From the NCBI RefSeq assembly GCF_001042715.1, contig NZ_CP009687.1, forward strand, positions 1,355,418 to 1,419,417: a DNA stretch of 64,000 bases, given 5' to 3'. The stretch is from Clostridium aceticum. GTDB lineage: Bacteria; Bacillota; Clostridia; Peptostreptococcales; Natronincolaceae. The notes under the pieces were generated by a model. The model saw only the letters and a program-made list of their open reading frames with translations. It was not told the origin of the DNA and made no database searches. Each line of letters starts with the position of its first letter. The stretch's first letter is position 1. A program made the position numbers and the translations under genes. This document shows positions 25,690 through 34,846 of the stretch, one piece after another.

Positions 25690-27237
25690 ATGACAGAAGC
25701 AACTTCGTTTGAAGAAAGCGATATAGCACTGGAATTGAAACACATCACAAAATTGTATGCTGGCACTGTGGCATTGGAAGATGTAAACTTATCAGTAAAA
25801 AAAGGAGAAGTGCATGGTCTTATTGGGAAAAATGGAGCCGGCAAATCTACTTTGGTGGGAATTATTTCAGGTATTATCCCCCCCAGTCAAGGTGAGATTC
25901 TTGTCAATGGCCATAGTTATCGAGCCCTGTCGCCAATTGAGGCAAAAAAACTGAATATTTCTATTATAACCCAAGAGCCTCAAGTCAACGAGGAAAGCAG
26001 TGTTACTGAAAATTTATTTATGCCAAAATATATGAACAGCAAAGGAGTCATCAATTGGAAATTGATGGATGAAATGGCTAAAAAAATTTTGCAGGATGCT
26101 AAATTTCCTATTGAAGTTTATTTGAAGGCGAAGGACCTTTCTATCAGTGAAAGGCAGTTATTGCTTGTAATCAAATCTTGTTATGTTGAAGATGCAAATA
26201 TCATCATTATGGATGAAGTTTCCGCCTCTTTAAATCAAAACGAAAAAAAAATTCTTTATAGAATTATTAGAGAAAGGATAGCCGCAGGGAAAACTGTAAT
26301 CTTTATCTCCCATCACACGGAGGAATTGTTAGAGGTATGCGATAGGGTTACTGTGTTGCGGGATGGACACAGCGTGGGTTGTGCTCCATGTAGTGATCTA
26401 GACTTAAAAACATTAGCAGCCCTAATTGTAGGGAATACCAATTACGATGCTTTAATCATGGAGGATAAGTCCCACATGATCTGCGATGAAGTGATATTCG
26501 AATTAAAAGACTTTACCAGTTACGGAAGGTTTGAAGATATTCATCTACAGCTACATAAAGGTGAAATTGTTGGGTTAGCTGGACTAAGGGGAAGTGGCAG
26601 AACAGAATTGTTCAAAAGTATAGTAGGGATTGATACCCATGACAAGGGATGCATCTTACTTCAGGGAATGAAAAAGAGCTATAAATCTCCTGCAGCCGCC
26701 AGCAGAGACGGCATACTATACCTAGCGGAGGAGCGAGAAGCAGAAGGGCTAATTCCTATAGCTTCCATTAAGAAAAATCTAACCATCAATATTTTGCCCC
26801 AGCTTAGCAAGTTTGGGATTATTTTAAACACTTTAGAAAATCCAAAGTCCGATGCGTTGATGAGTACTTTAAGTGTCAAAGCTTTCTCACGTGATCAAGA
26901 AATCAATCAACTGAGTGGTGGAAATAAACAAAAGGTTCTAGTAGGCAAAGTTATGGCGAGGGCACCAAGGGTGTGCTTGCTAGACGAGCCAACAAGAGGA
27001 GTAGACATCGAAGCGAAAGAAAGTATTTTAAATACGATTAATGAAGAAATGCGTAAAGATTCCTGTGTCTTGATAACTTCTCCCGGTGTGGATGATCTCA
27101 TCAAGATTTGTGATAAGATATTTGTGGTATATCAGGGGAGAATTATGGCCAGGTATAATCGTAGTGAATTTGATGAACAAGATATTTATCGCTCAATGCA
27201 GGGAGAAATAATTCAAGATAGAGAGGTGCGTCATTAG
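25690..27237 (+). CDS. Sugar-type ABC importer ATPase, two fused ATPase domains (RbsA-like)
   Basis: The 515-residue protein is a tandem ATPase as in ribose/galactose importers. The N-terminal half has Walker A GKNGAGKST and a signature region LSISERQLLLVIK. The C-terminal half has the degenerate Walker A typical of this family, LRGSGRTELFKS, plus LSGGNKQKVLVGKV and LLDEPTRGVD. ATG at 25690 follows AAAGGAGGG. It lies 66 bp after the HisD-like gene and its stop abuts the permease ATG. Confidence 0.93.
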   Translation: MTEATSFEESDIALELKHITKLYAGTVALEDVNLSVKKGEVHGLIGKNGAGKSTLVGIISGIIPPSQGEILVNGHSYRALSPIEAKKLNISIITQEPQVNEESSVTENLFMPKYMNSKGVINWKLMDEMAKKILQDAKFPIEVYLKAKDLSISERQLLLVIKSCYVEDANIIIMDEVSASLNQNEKKILYRIIRERIAAGKTVIFISHHTEELLEVCDRVTVLRDGHSVGCAPCSDLDLKTLAALIVGNTNYDALIMEDKSHMICDEVIFELKDFTSYGRFEDIHLQLHKGEIVGLAGLRGSGRTELFKSIVGIDTHDKGCILLQGMKKSYKSPAAASRDGILYLAEEREAEGLIPIASIKKNLTINILPQLSKFGIILNTLENPKSDALMSTLSVKAFSRDQEINQLSGGNKQKVLVGKVMARAPRVCLLDEPTRGVDIEAKESILNTINEEMRKDSCVLITSPGVDDLIKICDKIFVVYQGRIMARYNRSEFDEQDIYRSMQGEIIQDREVRH

Positions 27238-28245
27238 ATGAAACCTATTACAAAATTTCAATTGTTTGTTTTAGATAATTTGGTATGGTTATTAATAATA
27301 TTATTCTTCACCTATAATGCCATTGCAACGCCTTCATTTTTTACAGCAAGAAATCAAATCAATATATTATTCCAATCATCCTTGATGGGGATACTTGTTC
27401 TAGCTCAAGGAATCGTGATGATGGTGGGAGAATTGGATCTATCTATAGACGCAACGTTAGCATTTGCTCCTGGATTGACCATACTTCTGGCTACTTCTTT
27501 AACGGAAATGAATCCTTTTCTTTGTATACTGCTTACCCTGGCGATTGGGGCAGCTATGGGATTTTTCAATGGAGTATGTGTGGCAAAACTGAAAACAAAC
27601 TCATTTCTACTTACCCTATCCTCTCAGATCGTAATGCGAGGGTTGATTTTGTTTATGCTTCCATTCTCAATATCTGGTCTTAACTCCACTTATACCTTTT
27701 TAGGTAGAGGTAGGATCAGAGATATGTTCCCTGTAGCAGCTATTTCATTTATATTGATTTTCTTAGTTTTTGAATTTATATTTTATAAGACAATTTTTGG
27801 GCGAAAGTTCATGCTTACTGGTGGCAACCGACAGGCTTCTTACATTTCTGGCATTAATACAGATCGGGTAATTATAACAGCCTTCGTGATAGCTGGACTT
27901 TTGGCAGCATTTGCTGGACTGATTGCTGCTGGTAGACAAAATGCAGTTTCTAACAGCATGGGCACAGGTATGGTAATGATGGCATTTGCCGGGGCTATCC
28001 TTGGGGGTTCTAGCTTTCAGGGTGGAAGAGGTAAACCTATCGGTATGTTGGGTGGGGCTCTGCTCTTGGGAATGATAGATAATTCCCTGACGTTAAGGGG
28101 TGTCAATGTTAATTTGGTCAGTGCAACTAAGGGGTTATTGATCTTTGTCGCTATCATGCTGGATTTAGGTAAAAATAAACTTAATACTTGGATCATGTAC
28201 AAAGAAAATTTACGAAAATTGGCTGGTGGTTCCAACAGTCTATAA
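27238..28245 (+). CDS. Sugar-type ABC importer permease (RbsC-like)
   Basis: This is the membrane subunit of the importer, 335 residues with eight to ten hydrophobic helices and the family pattern IVMMVGELDLSID and GRKFMLTGGNRQASYISGI. ATG follows the ATPase stop with no gap. Only one permease is present, so it should act as a homodimer, as RbsC does. Confidence 0.92.
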   Translation: MKPITKFQLFVLDNLVWLLIILFFTYNAIATPSFFTARNQINILFQSSLMGILVLAQGIVMMVGELDLSIDATLAFAPGLTILLATSLTEMNPFLCILLTLAIGAAMGFFNGVCVAKLKTNSFLLTLSSQIVMRGLILFMLPFSISGLNSTYTFLGRGRIRDMFPVAAISFILIFLVFEFIFYKTIFGRKFMLTGGNRQASYISGINTDRVIITAFVIAGLLAAFAGLIAAGRQNAVSNSMGTGMVMMAFAGAILGGSSFQGGRGKPIGMLGGALLLGMIDNSLTLRGVNVNLVSATKGLLIFVAIMLDLGKNKLNTWIMYKENLRKLAGGSNSL

Positions 28246-28272
28246 TGTGGTACTATACCACAAGGTTTTTTT
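28246..28272 (+). terminator. Attenuator/terminator between permease and binding-protein genes
   Basis: TGTGGTA-CTA-TACCACA (28246-28262) is followed by AAGG and seven T. Partial read-through is likely, since the binding-protein gene follows 74 bp later without an obvious own promoter. Confidence 0.75.
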
Positions 28273-28345
28273 GTTATATTACAGCAATGTGTAATATAGA
28301 GTGTATCATGCAGGAAATTTTAAAAATCAAGGGGGAGAGTATGTA

Positions 28346-29458
28346 ATGAAAAAATCAAAATGGCAGTTGTTTCTTATGGTAGTTTTGATGATGTCACTTG
28401 TGGTATTTGTTGGATGTAGCAACCAAAATACAGGGAGTAATGATGCTGATGAAGAAGAGCAAGTGAATATCGCTAATAATGGAGACCAAAAAACCATCGG
28501 AATGATTGTAAAACACGCTAATACTGAGTATATTCAAGCATTTATTATCGGTGCTAAAGATGCAGCAGAGGAGCTGGGAATCAATCTTCTGATTACTGAC
28601 GCACAGGCGGATACTATGAGAATCATGAATGCTATTGATACTTTTATTGTGCAGGGAATTGATGGATTTATTTTGGCGGGGGCTGAAGATTTAGTTGCAT
28701 TGGTTCCAGGTATTGAAAAGCTTAATGAGGAAGGTATCCCAGTGTTTGCTTTGGATACTTCACCTGAGGGTGGGTATGTTGATATGTTTATTACTTTCGA
28801 TATAGTAAAATCTAGTGAAAAAGCTGCAGAGCAGATGATTCAAGGGATGAAGGAAGCCAATGGAGGCGTAGTGCCAGCGGGTATTGTTATGGAAATCACT
28901 GGGTCATTGGTGGACATGTTTGCTGCCGAATGTCATACTGGTTTTACCAATATCATGAAACAATATCCACAGTTGACACTTGTGCAAGGTGAGGGTAACT
29001 GGAATAATGATGATTCTTACAATCGTGCCAGTGACTTACTTACTCGCTATGGGGATGAGGTTGTGGGAATCTATGTCCATACACCAGATATCATGGGGGC
29101 TGGCGTTGTGGCTGCTGTAGAAAATGCAGGAAAGAATCCTGGGGATTATTTCATCTCTGGCATCTGTTTAGGGAAAGAAGGTCTTGACTTAGTTAAACAA
29201 GGCAAGCTTTATGCGGTTGTGGAACAGCCAGCTTTAGTTAGTGCTGAAAAGGCAGTTCGATATATGAATGATGTCTTCAATGGTGTTGAAATTCCAAATA
29301 TAGGTGAAACCATAGAGGAGGAGGGAGCAATGTGGTCACCTGCTACGGTAGTTGAAAATGAATATGCAGATGGCGGCAGAATGATGATCCTTCAAGCTCC
29401 ACTTGTTCCACAGGAAGTTTCACCAGAAGATCTCCAACTTTGGGAAAATAGAATTTAG
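28346..29458 (+). CDS. Sugar-type ABC importer substrate-binding lipoprotein (RbsB-like)
   Basis: This is the extracellular receptor of the importer. The start ATG at 28346 follows GGGGGAGAG; the upstream start at 28301 would put extra residues before the signal peptide. The signal MKKSKWQLFLMV ends in the lipobox VFVGC, so it is a lipoprotein of 370 residues. Residues ~50-340 are the periplasmic-binding-protein I fold (GMIVKHANTEYIQAFIIGAK, GIPVFALDTSP). Ligand cannot be read from sequence; the HisD-like enzyme upstream suggests a polyol or sulfonated polyol. Confidence 0.92.
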   Translation: MKKSKWQLFLMVVLMMSLVVFVGCSNQNTGSNDADEEEQVNIANNGDQKTIGMIVKHANTEYIQAFIIGAKDAAEELGINLLITDAQADTMRIMNAIDTFIVQGIDGFILAGAEDLVALVPGIEKLNEEGIPVFALDTSPEGGYVDMFITFDIVKSSEKAAEQMIQGMKEANGGVVPAGIVMEITGSLVDMFAAECHTGFTNIMKQYPQLTLVQGEGNWNNDDSYNRASDLLTRYGDEVVGIYVHTPDIMGAGVVAAVENAGKNPGDYFISGICLGKEGLDLVKQGKLYAVVEQPALVSAEKAVRYMNDVFNGVEIPNIGETIEEEGAMWSPATVVENEYADGGRMMILQAPLVPQEVSPEDLQLWENRI

Positions 29459-29915
29459 TTTTATGCAACACAAATAAATTGTTTAAGGTACTAGAAAAAC
29501 ATTTAAAAAGTTAAGGGAATTGACTGAAAGAAATTAAACAGGGCAGCTAATGAGATTTATTTTTCTCATTAGCTTGCCCTGTTAAATTTGGGAAACAAAA
29601 GCTTCTTACCCCATGAAACTGCAGAAAAAAAGGAAGATATATTAACAACTATGGGCTGTTAAAAGAAACATTTGCTTTATATTTACGTGACTGTTTCGAT
29701 GGTGGTATCAACAAACATATCGAATACTGCAAAAGTATTAAAGCGTAATGGTTTTATTTGATACAATTTATGGTAATATATATAAATAGATAAAAAAATT
29801 TGGACAAGATATAAGAATCTTCCAACTCTAACTCTATAGAATTTCCCCTAATAGATAGGGAGATAATACGAAAAAGTAATGGTTTAGCAGACCTGTTAAA
29901 AGGAGAATAACAACT
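29459..29915. other. Intergenic region with long hairpin and a possible gene remnant
   Basis: A long imperfect stem (29536-29555 with 29564-29582, core CAGGGCAGCTAATGAGA) ends the ABC operon. Further on, a frame free of stops ends at TAA 29746-29748 and reads ETFALYLRDCFDGGINKHIE, a composition that looks protein-like but has no start. It may be the tail of a lost gene. I recognise no family. Confidence 0.45.
29534..29583 (+). terminator. Long stem-loop ending the HisD/ABC operon
   Basis: About 19 bp of stem with one bulge surrounds an 8-base T-rich loop. No good T-tract follows, so it may act as terminator or as 3'-end protection. Confidence 0.6.
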
Positions 29916-31118
29916 GTGAATAAAAATTTTGAAGAATTTAATCTTAAACAATTTATACTAGAAAATCTTGAAAAAGAGAGTATTAAGAACCCTACTGAGA
30001 TACAAGCCGATGCTATTCCCCATATTCTAGAGGGGAAGGACGTGATAGGTAAAGCCAAAACCGGCACAGGAAAAACCTTGGCTTATTTAATACCAATGAT
30101 AGAAAAAATCGATCCTGAGAAGAAGGAACTTCAAATGCTGGTACTGGCTCCAAGTAGAGAGCTTAGCCTTCAAATCCATAGAGAAGCAGAGTATGTCATT
30201 AAAAATACAAATATATCTGCAATGCCCTTAGTGGAAGGTATGGATATTAATCGTCAGCTGGACAAATTAAAAAGCAAGCCTCAGCTTATTATAGCTACTC
30301 CTGGAAGACTAGTACATATTATTGGTTTAAAAAAGATAAAGATGCATGGGGTAAAGATGATCGCCTTAGACGAGGTGGATCAAATGTTGGAGAAAGGGTT
30401 ACAAGAAAAGGTGCAGGCGGTGATTGATACTACTTTGAGGGATAGACAGTTGGTGAGCTTTTCTGCCACCCTTTCAAAGAATGCCGTAAGTATTCTTCAA
30501 TCACTAATGAAAAAGCCTCAATACATCTCTTTAGATAAGACTAAGCCTGTGCCATCAAAAATTAAACACTTATATATAGTAAGTAAGGAATTAAAGAAAA
30601 CAGGGACGCTGGCAGAGCTTATAGAAGTAATAAAACCAGTCAAGTCTTTGGTTTTTATCAACAAAAATGAAAACGTCGATAGATTTGTAAAGGAATTAAA
30701 ATCTCTTGGCTTATCTGTTGCAGGCATACAAACAAGAACCAAGAATCAAGATCGTCAACATATCTTAACTACTTTTAATAAGGGTGAACTTAAGGTTCTA
30801 GTTACAACAGATATATTTACTAGAGGAATGGACTTTAGAAATGTATCCCATATATTCAATATGGATTTACCTCTAAATCCAGTTGATTACCTCCATAGAG
30901 CCGGTCGTACAGGTAGAATGAATAAAGAAGGGGTAGTCTACAATATTGTAAGGGATCGAGAAAAGTTCATCATGTATAAAATGATGAAGGGTTTAAATAT
31001 AGATGTCAAACCTATCAGTATTTTGAATGGAAAGATTACAGATGTTGAAGAAATTATACGTAGTAAAAAAACATCAGAAAACAGAAAAAATCCTAAAACA
31101 AATGCAAGGAGAAAATAG
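29916..31118 (+). CDS. DEAD-box RNA helicase (DEVD variant)
   Basis: This ATP-dependent RNA helicase of 400 residues has the Q motif (NPTEIQADAIP), motif I AKTGTGKT (47-54), Ia APSREL, Ib ATPGR, motif II DEVD (152-155, third residue Val instead of Ala), motif III SAT, and motif VI HRAGRTGR. A short basic tail (KTSENRKNPKTNARRK) follows. It is likely involved in rRNA or mRNA remodelling at low temperature or in ribosome assembly. GTG at 29916 follows AAAAGGAG. It is monocistronic. Confidence 0.94.
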   Translation: MNKNFEEFNLKQFILENLEKESIKNPTEIQADAIPHILEGKDVIGKAKTGTGKTLAYLIPMIEKIDPEKKELQMLVLAPSRELSLQIHREAEYVIKNTNISAMPLVEGMDINRQLDKLKSKPQLIIATPGRLVHIIGLKKIKMHGVKMIALDEVDQMLEKGLQEKVQAVIDTTLRDRQLVSFSATLSKNAVSILQSLMKKPQYISLDKTKPVPSKIKHLYIVSKELKKTGTLAELIEVIKPVKSLVFINKNENVDRFVKELKSLGLSVAGIQTRTKNQDRQHILTTFNKGELKVLVTTDIFTRGMDFRNVSHIFNMDLPLNPVDYLHRAGRTGRMNKEGVVYNIVRDREKFIMYKMMKGLNIDVKPISILNGKITDVEEIIRSKKTSENRKNPKTNARRK

Positions 31119-31209
31119 TAGATTAGAAGATGCTTTACTTACTTTTCAAAATATTCACTATGAAGTTATACAACAACAAAAGTTTATAAGGTACAAATTA
31201 AAAAAGATT

Positions 31210-31261
31210 AAAATAATCACAGGATGCTAGAATAAAATAGCCTAGCTCCTGTGATTATTTT
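31210..31261. terminator. Bidirectional terminator between helicase and PRC-barrel genes
   Basis: AAAATAATCACAGGA (31210-31224) pairs perfectly with TCCTGTGATTATTTT (31247-31261), with an inner CTAG pair. It overlaps the stop codon of the minus-strand gene, and both arms end in A/T runs, so it works in both directions. Confidence 0.8.
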
Positions 31262-31964
31262 AATCTTCGGTATTCATGATCAACTTTACTATAGCATTAT
31301 TGGTGATAGCAAATTGAATTAAAGGAGCATCAATGAGGGTACCTTTTTCATAGGTTTCTTTAATAATCGTAATATCTTCTAAAAGTTTTTTTCCGCATAG
31401 ATGATTGTACCTTTGGTCAATTTCAATAGTCATATCCTCTCCGATGTCCTTAGCATCGATTTCACCTTCACTTAACGCTTCTGCAATCTCTGTATCTTGG
31501 TTATCTGACACATCCTTTATGTCAGTATCAACAATTTTATTGGTGGATTCTAGAATAGAGTCCTCCATATCCTTTTTCTCCATTTTTACAATGATTGTAT
31601 TTTCCATACATAGTATCTTATCTATTTCAATAAATAGATTATTTACGATAATGCCAGTGATATCAAAGAAGTCATTCATTTCAATAGAAGTAACTGTACC
31701 TACCTCTGCACCATTTTCAGTATATACCTTTTTTGCCACTTCAGTATGGAACATCTTTATATCTTTGGTGACTTTTAGCATGACAGCATCTGAGCCGATG
31801 TATGCATTTTCAATAGGGATATAAAAATAGCTATCCTCAAACTCACAATATAAAGAAGTTACTTTATTGTCTTTATAGATTAATCCCTTTAAAGCTCCCA
31901 AAACTTTACCAGTAGCTATTGAAATAACAGGTTTTTCCGTAATCTTAATTACCAAACTACTCAC
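31260..31964 (-). CDS. PRC-barrel-type protein encoded with an actin-like ATPase
   Basis: The 234-residue protein begins with a PRC-barrel-like unit (residues ~5-75, ISIATGKVLGALKGLIY) and a second one (~76-130, VYTENGAEVGTVTSIEM). An acidic linker (~130-180) and a small C-terminal beta domain (~185-234) follow. PRC barrels bind partner proteins or RNA in ribosome maturation and photosynthetic centres. The GTG at 31964 has a weak site; a TTG at 31955 behind GGTGAG is an alternative. It follows the actin-like gene by seven bases, so the two are co-translated and probably interact. Confidence 0.7.
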   Translation of the reverse strand: MSSLVIKITEKPVISIATGKVLGALKGLIYKDNKVTSLYCEFEDSYFYIPIENAYIGSDAVMLKVTKDIKMFHTEVAKKVYTENGAEVGTVTSIEMNDFFDITGIIVNNLFIEIDKILCMENTIIVKMEKKDMEDSILESTNKIVDTDIKDVSDNQDTEIAEALSEGEIDAKDIGEDMTIEIDQRYNHLCGKKLLEDITIIKETYEKGTLIDAPLIQFAITNNAIVKLIMNTED

Positions 31965-31971
31965 CTACTTT

Positions 31972-33099
31972 TTATAAGTTATTTGCCGCATCTTTATATA
32001 TTCTGTAATACATGCTACCAATGATATTATGGTATTCAGCAGTGTCTGGCTTAACACAATAAAAATCATTACCAAGATAATTGCTTAAGTAATCAAAGAG
32101 CAATTCACTACCTCCACCAGAAAAAATCACCTGATCACAGTTTCCAATAAATTTTGTTCTAACAAATTCTCTAAAATCTTTATTAAGTTCATAGGCAAAA
32201 CCATCAAATACATCATGTACGATAGCAGTTGCATCAATAGTTTTGCCTTTTTTTACTTTAAGCATTTTTTCATTATATCGAATCATATTATCTATATCAT
32301 ATGTATAAGGTTTCCTGTCTAATTTTTCCCTAAAGTTGTTGTATAGTATCATAGAGATCTTTTCATAACAGTCTAACATACCTTTTTCAAAGGTATTTAC
32401 CCCTACTGTTTTAACGCCGTTAAAGGCAGCAACATTTATTTGACCTGAACCAACATCAAAAACAATCGTTTTTTTGTTTTTCATATACTCATCTTTTATG
32501 CTTCCGCTTTCATTCACTGAATAATGAAAAAAAGTAGCTATGCCTTCAGGACAGAAGGTAACATTTTCAATATCAAAGACGATTTCTTTGATAATTTCCG
32601 AAGTATTATTGGGATTATAATACAACACCTTAACATTCCCCTTTAGTGCTTCTCCATGACTATTAGAAAAATCTTTTTTGTTAGAGACATACTCTACTAA
32701 AGGTTGATTAATAGTGATATCTACTGACTGTTGATTCTTCTCATACTTAACAAAGTTTGATGCAATTCCCGACAAGATACAGAACTTAATTACTTGATCA
32801 TTATATTTTTTTTCATATCTGTTCCGATCTCGTATCAAAACTCCTTTATTTTCAGCAGCTTTTCCTACAAGTTTCTTACCCAAAGATTCTCCGTCCTTAA
32901 TGATTTCTACTAACATATGATCAAGATCAACTTCCTGCGGTTCTAAGTGTAAATCAAATAAATCAAAACTCGTTCCATAATCCAATTCCATTCCAGGCTC
33001 CGATACAATGGTAGGAAAACTAAAGGGCTTCTTGGCTTCTTCCATGACTTTTGTTAACCTATTACCACCATCAACATAAATACGAATCTTGTTTTTCAT
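31972..33099 (-). CDS. Chromosomal actin-like ATPase, ParM/StbA family
   Basis: This is a filament-forming actin homologue of 375 residues. Phosphate-binding loops are YVDGGNRLTK (P1, residues ~9-18) and FDVGSGQINVAAF (P2), and the adenosine motif is IFSGGGSELL near the C-terminus. I chose ATG at 33099, seven bases after GGGAGGT; ATG at 33102 is also possible. ParM proteins usually push plasmids apart, but here there is no ParR or plasmid replication gene. It is paired with a PRC-barrel protein and is divergent from a P-loop protein. Confidence 0.85.
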   Translation of the reverse strand: MKNKIRIYVDGGNRLTKVMEEAKKPFSFPTIVSEPGMELDYGTSFDLFDLHLEPQEVDLDHMLVEIIKDGESLGKKLVGKAAENKGVLIRDRNRYEKKYNDQVIKFCILSGIASNFVKYEKNQQSVDITINQPLVEYVSNKKDFSNSHGEALKGNVKVLYYNPNNTSEIIKEIVFDIENVTFCPEGIATFFHYSVNESGSIKDEYMKNKKTIVFDVGSGQINVAAFNGVKTVGVNTFEKGMLDCYEKISMILYNNFREKLDRKPYTYDIDNMIRYNEKMLKVKKGKTIDATAIVHDVFDGFAYELNKDFREFVRTKFIGNCDQVIFSGGGSELLFDYLSNYLGNDFYCVKPDTAEYHNIIGSMYYRIYKDAANNL

Positions 33100-33176
33100 C
33101 ATTTTACCTCCCAACATCATTTGCAAAAAAAGTGGCATCTTATGTCAAATATACCGCAAAAAAGGCTAAGTATCCT

Positions 33177-33186
33177 ATAGGCCTAT
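33177..33186. promoter_or_regulatory. Palindrome between divergent actin-like and P-loop genes
   Basis: ATAGGCCTAT is perfect, with outer CC/GG at 33174-33175 and 33187-33188. It is centrally placed in the 165-bp divergent region and could be an operator or a binding site for a partition-type protein. No iteron array of the parC type is present. Confidence 0.3.
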
Positions 33187-33264
33187 GGTAGCAATTTGTC
33201 TAAAAATGTTGAAATTTCAAAAAAGAAGTGATATTTTTAGATATATATGTAAGGAGGAAGAGTT

Positions 33265-34611
33265 ATGGATGTTAGGACCAATAAGCATAAAGGCGACTTG
33301 CAAAGTTGTATAATAACAACAGGCGTATCCTCATTGAATTATTATAATGAGTATATGCAGCCTTTTATAGAAAGTAATTCGTCATTATATAATTATATGG
33401 GAATAAGCAGTATCAAAAGTATTGCTAAGGTTGATGATTACAAAGTAGTGATAGATTTTTGTGACAATAATGTGAAGGAAATTGTTTTTGAAGTTTTAAA
33501 CTATCTCTTGTCTTTAGACGTTGACATCCATGTGAAACTGATATACAATGTCACACTATGTAATGATGATATAGAGCAATGTATGATTTTACTTAATCGT
33601 CTTAATAAACATAAATTAATCAAACTGGAAATAATTCACAAATCATTAGAATTGCCAAAAGAAAAAAAAGTGAGTTTATGGATAAAAAAACTAAAAAATA
33701 CTTTCTTTTTTACAGGTGCAGGTAATACAGGTAAAACATCATTAATCTCTGCTTTAAGTGAGCTGTGCAATGAAAAAGGACATACGGTAGCATTAATAGA
33801 TCTTACTGAGAATAATAAGTTGATCAATTACTTTACAAATATTTATTCACTTTTAGGGGCGAACCTTCAAGAGAGTTTTATTAAAGAAAGGATAAAAGAT
33901 AATAGGGAAGAAGTAGTAGATGTCTATACTTGCAATTATAAAAGTTTAATAAATAGTAAAGAGGAAAGAATATTTTGTGAATCTATAGAGAAAATTAGCT
34001 CCATTTATGATTATGTATTTGTGAATGCTGATATAAATACTGCTTATATGAAAAGTGAAATATTTTATATAGGAGAAAAAATTTTTCTTGTCCATGATTT
34101 TATGCCCACTAAGATAAATAGTGCCAAACAAATTTTGTTAAAGTTCAATGAACTTGGGATGAATACCAAAGGAAATATCTCATTGATATACAATAAGATG
34201 GTGAAATGTTATTTTGACATTGGCTTTATTGAAGAAAAAATAATTTTTAAAAAAGCAAGCAATAAAAGACTAATACCTTTAGTAGACTTAAAATGTGAAA
34301 CCTTTGAAATACCCTATAGTAAAAAGACAATGAAAGCAATAATAAATCATATTTCTCATAAAAGCAGTATTATTAATAATGTAGCTTACAGCTATAGGAG
34401 AAATGCCGATTATATCTATAAATATATTAATAACATACCGTACACTGAAATAGATAATATTGATATTGTAGAATATGCGAAAAGTTTTTTTGAGGGCATA
34501 ATGAAGCATACCTATATAAAGAATATAAAAAAAGAGGTATGTAAATCTAGGATGCACGTGAAAAATTTTAAAAAAATTGCTTCTTATTTAATACATTCAA
34601 AACTCCTCTAG
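33265..34611 (+). CDS. P-loop ATPase of ParA/MinD-like type, divergent from actin-like gene
   Basis: The 448-residue protein has an N-terminal part of ~140 residues without clear family. A SIMIBI-like ATPase domain follows at ~145-350: Walker A TGAGNTGKTS (~150-159), then HTVALIDLTENNKL, where ParA proteins have the Walker A' aspartate, and YVFVNADIN as Walker B. The first deviant-Walker lysine of ParA is replaced (GAGNTGKT). The layout recalls CpaE/TadZ-like proteins, which combine a receiver-like domain and a ParA-like ATPase. A basic helical C-terminus (~350-448) follows. Function with the neighbouring actin is inferred from position. Confidence 0.7.
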   Translation: MDVRTNKHKGDLQSCIITTGVSSLNYYNEYMQPFIESNSSLYNYMGISSIKSIAKVDDYKVVIDFCDNNVKEIVFEVLNYLLSLDVDIHVKLIYNVTLCNDDIEQCMILLNRLNKHKLIKLEIIHKSLELPKEKKVSLWIKKLKNTFFFTGAGNTGKTSLISALSELCNEKGHTVALIDLTENNKLINYFTNIYSLLGANLQESFIKERIKDNREEVVDVYTCNYKSLINSKEERIFCESIEKISSIYDYVFVNADINTAYMKSEIFYIGEKIFLVHDFMPTKINSAKQILLKFNELGMNTKGNISLIYNKMVKCYFDIGFIEEKIIFKKASNKRLIPLVDLKCETFEIPYSKKTMKAIINHISHKSSIINNVAYSYRRNADYIYKYINNIPYTEIDNIDIVEYAKSFFEGIMKHTYIKNIKKEVCKSRMHVKNFKKIASYLIHSKLL

Positions 34612-34674
34612 TATAAGTATCCGTATGTCTAAATCTGCCGCAGGCTTTTTACTTCAAACTAAAAACCGACCAAA

Positions 34675-34692
34675 TTATGGTAACCACCATAA
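34675..34692. terminator. Small stem-loop after the P-loop gene
   Basis: TTATGGT-AACC-ACCATAA is a perfect 7-bp stem with a 4-base loop, 63 bp after the stop. No T-tract follows. Confidence 0.4.
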
Positions 34693-34705
34693 ACCTTATA
34701 AGCCA

Positions 34706-34760
34706 CGATAACTATGAAAACTTCACCTACTATATATAGGTGAAGTTTTCATAGTTATCG
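34706..34760. terminator. Perfect 24-bp hairpin between converging genes
   Basis: Bases 34706-34729 are the exact reverse complement of 34737-34760, with a 7-base loop (CTATATA). It is longer than usual for a terminator and lacks a T-tract in either direction. It lies between the ends of the P-loop gene and a minus-strand small gene. Confidence 0.6.
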
Positions 34761-34846
34761 CAGAAATTGAATGATGCTGTTGATTATATAAATTTCAAAT
34801 CAATTTTGTATTTCTATTATTAGAGAAAATACTACATTGCTGATCC

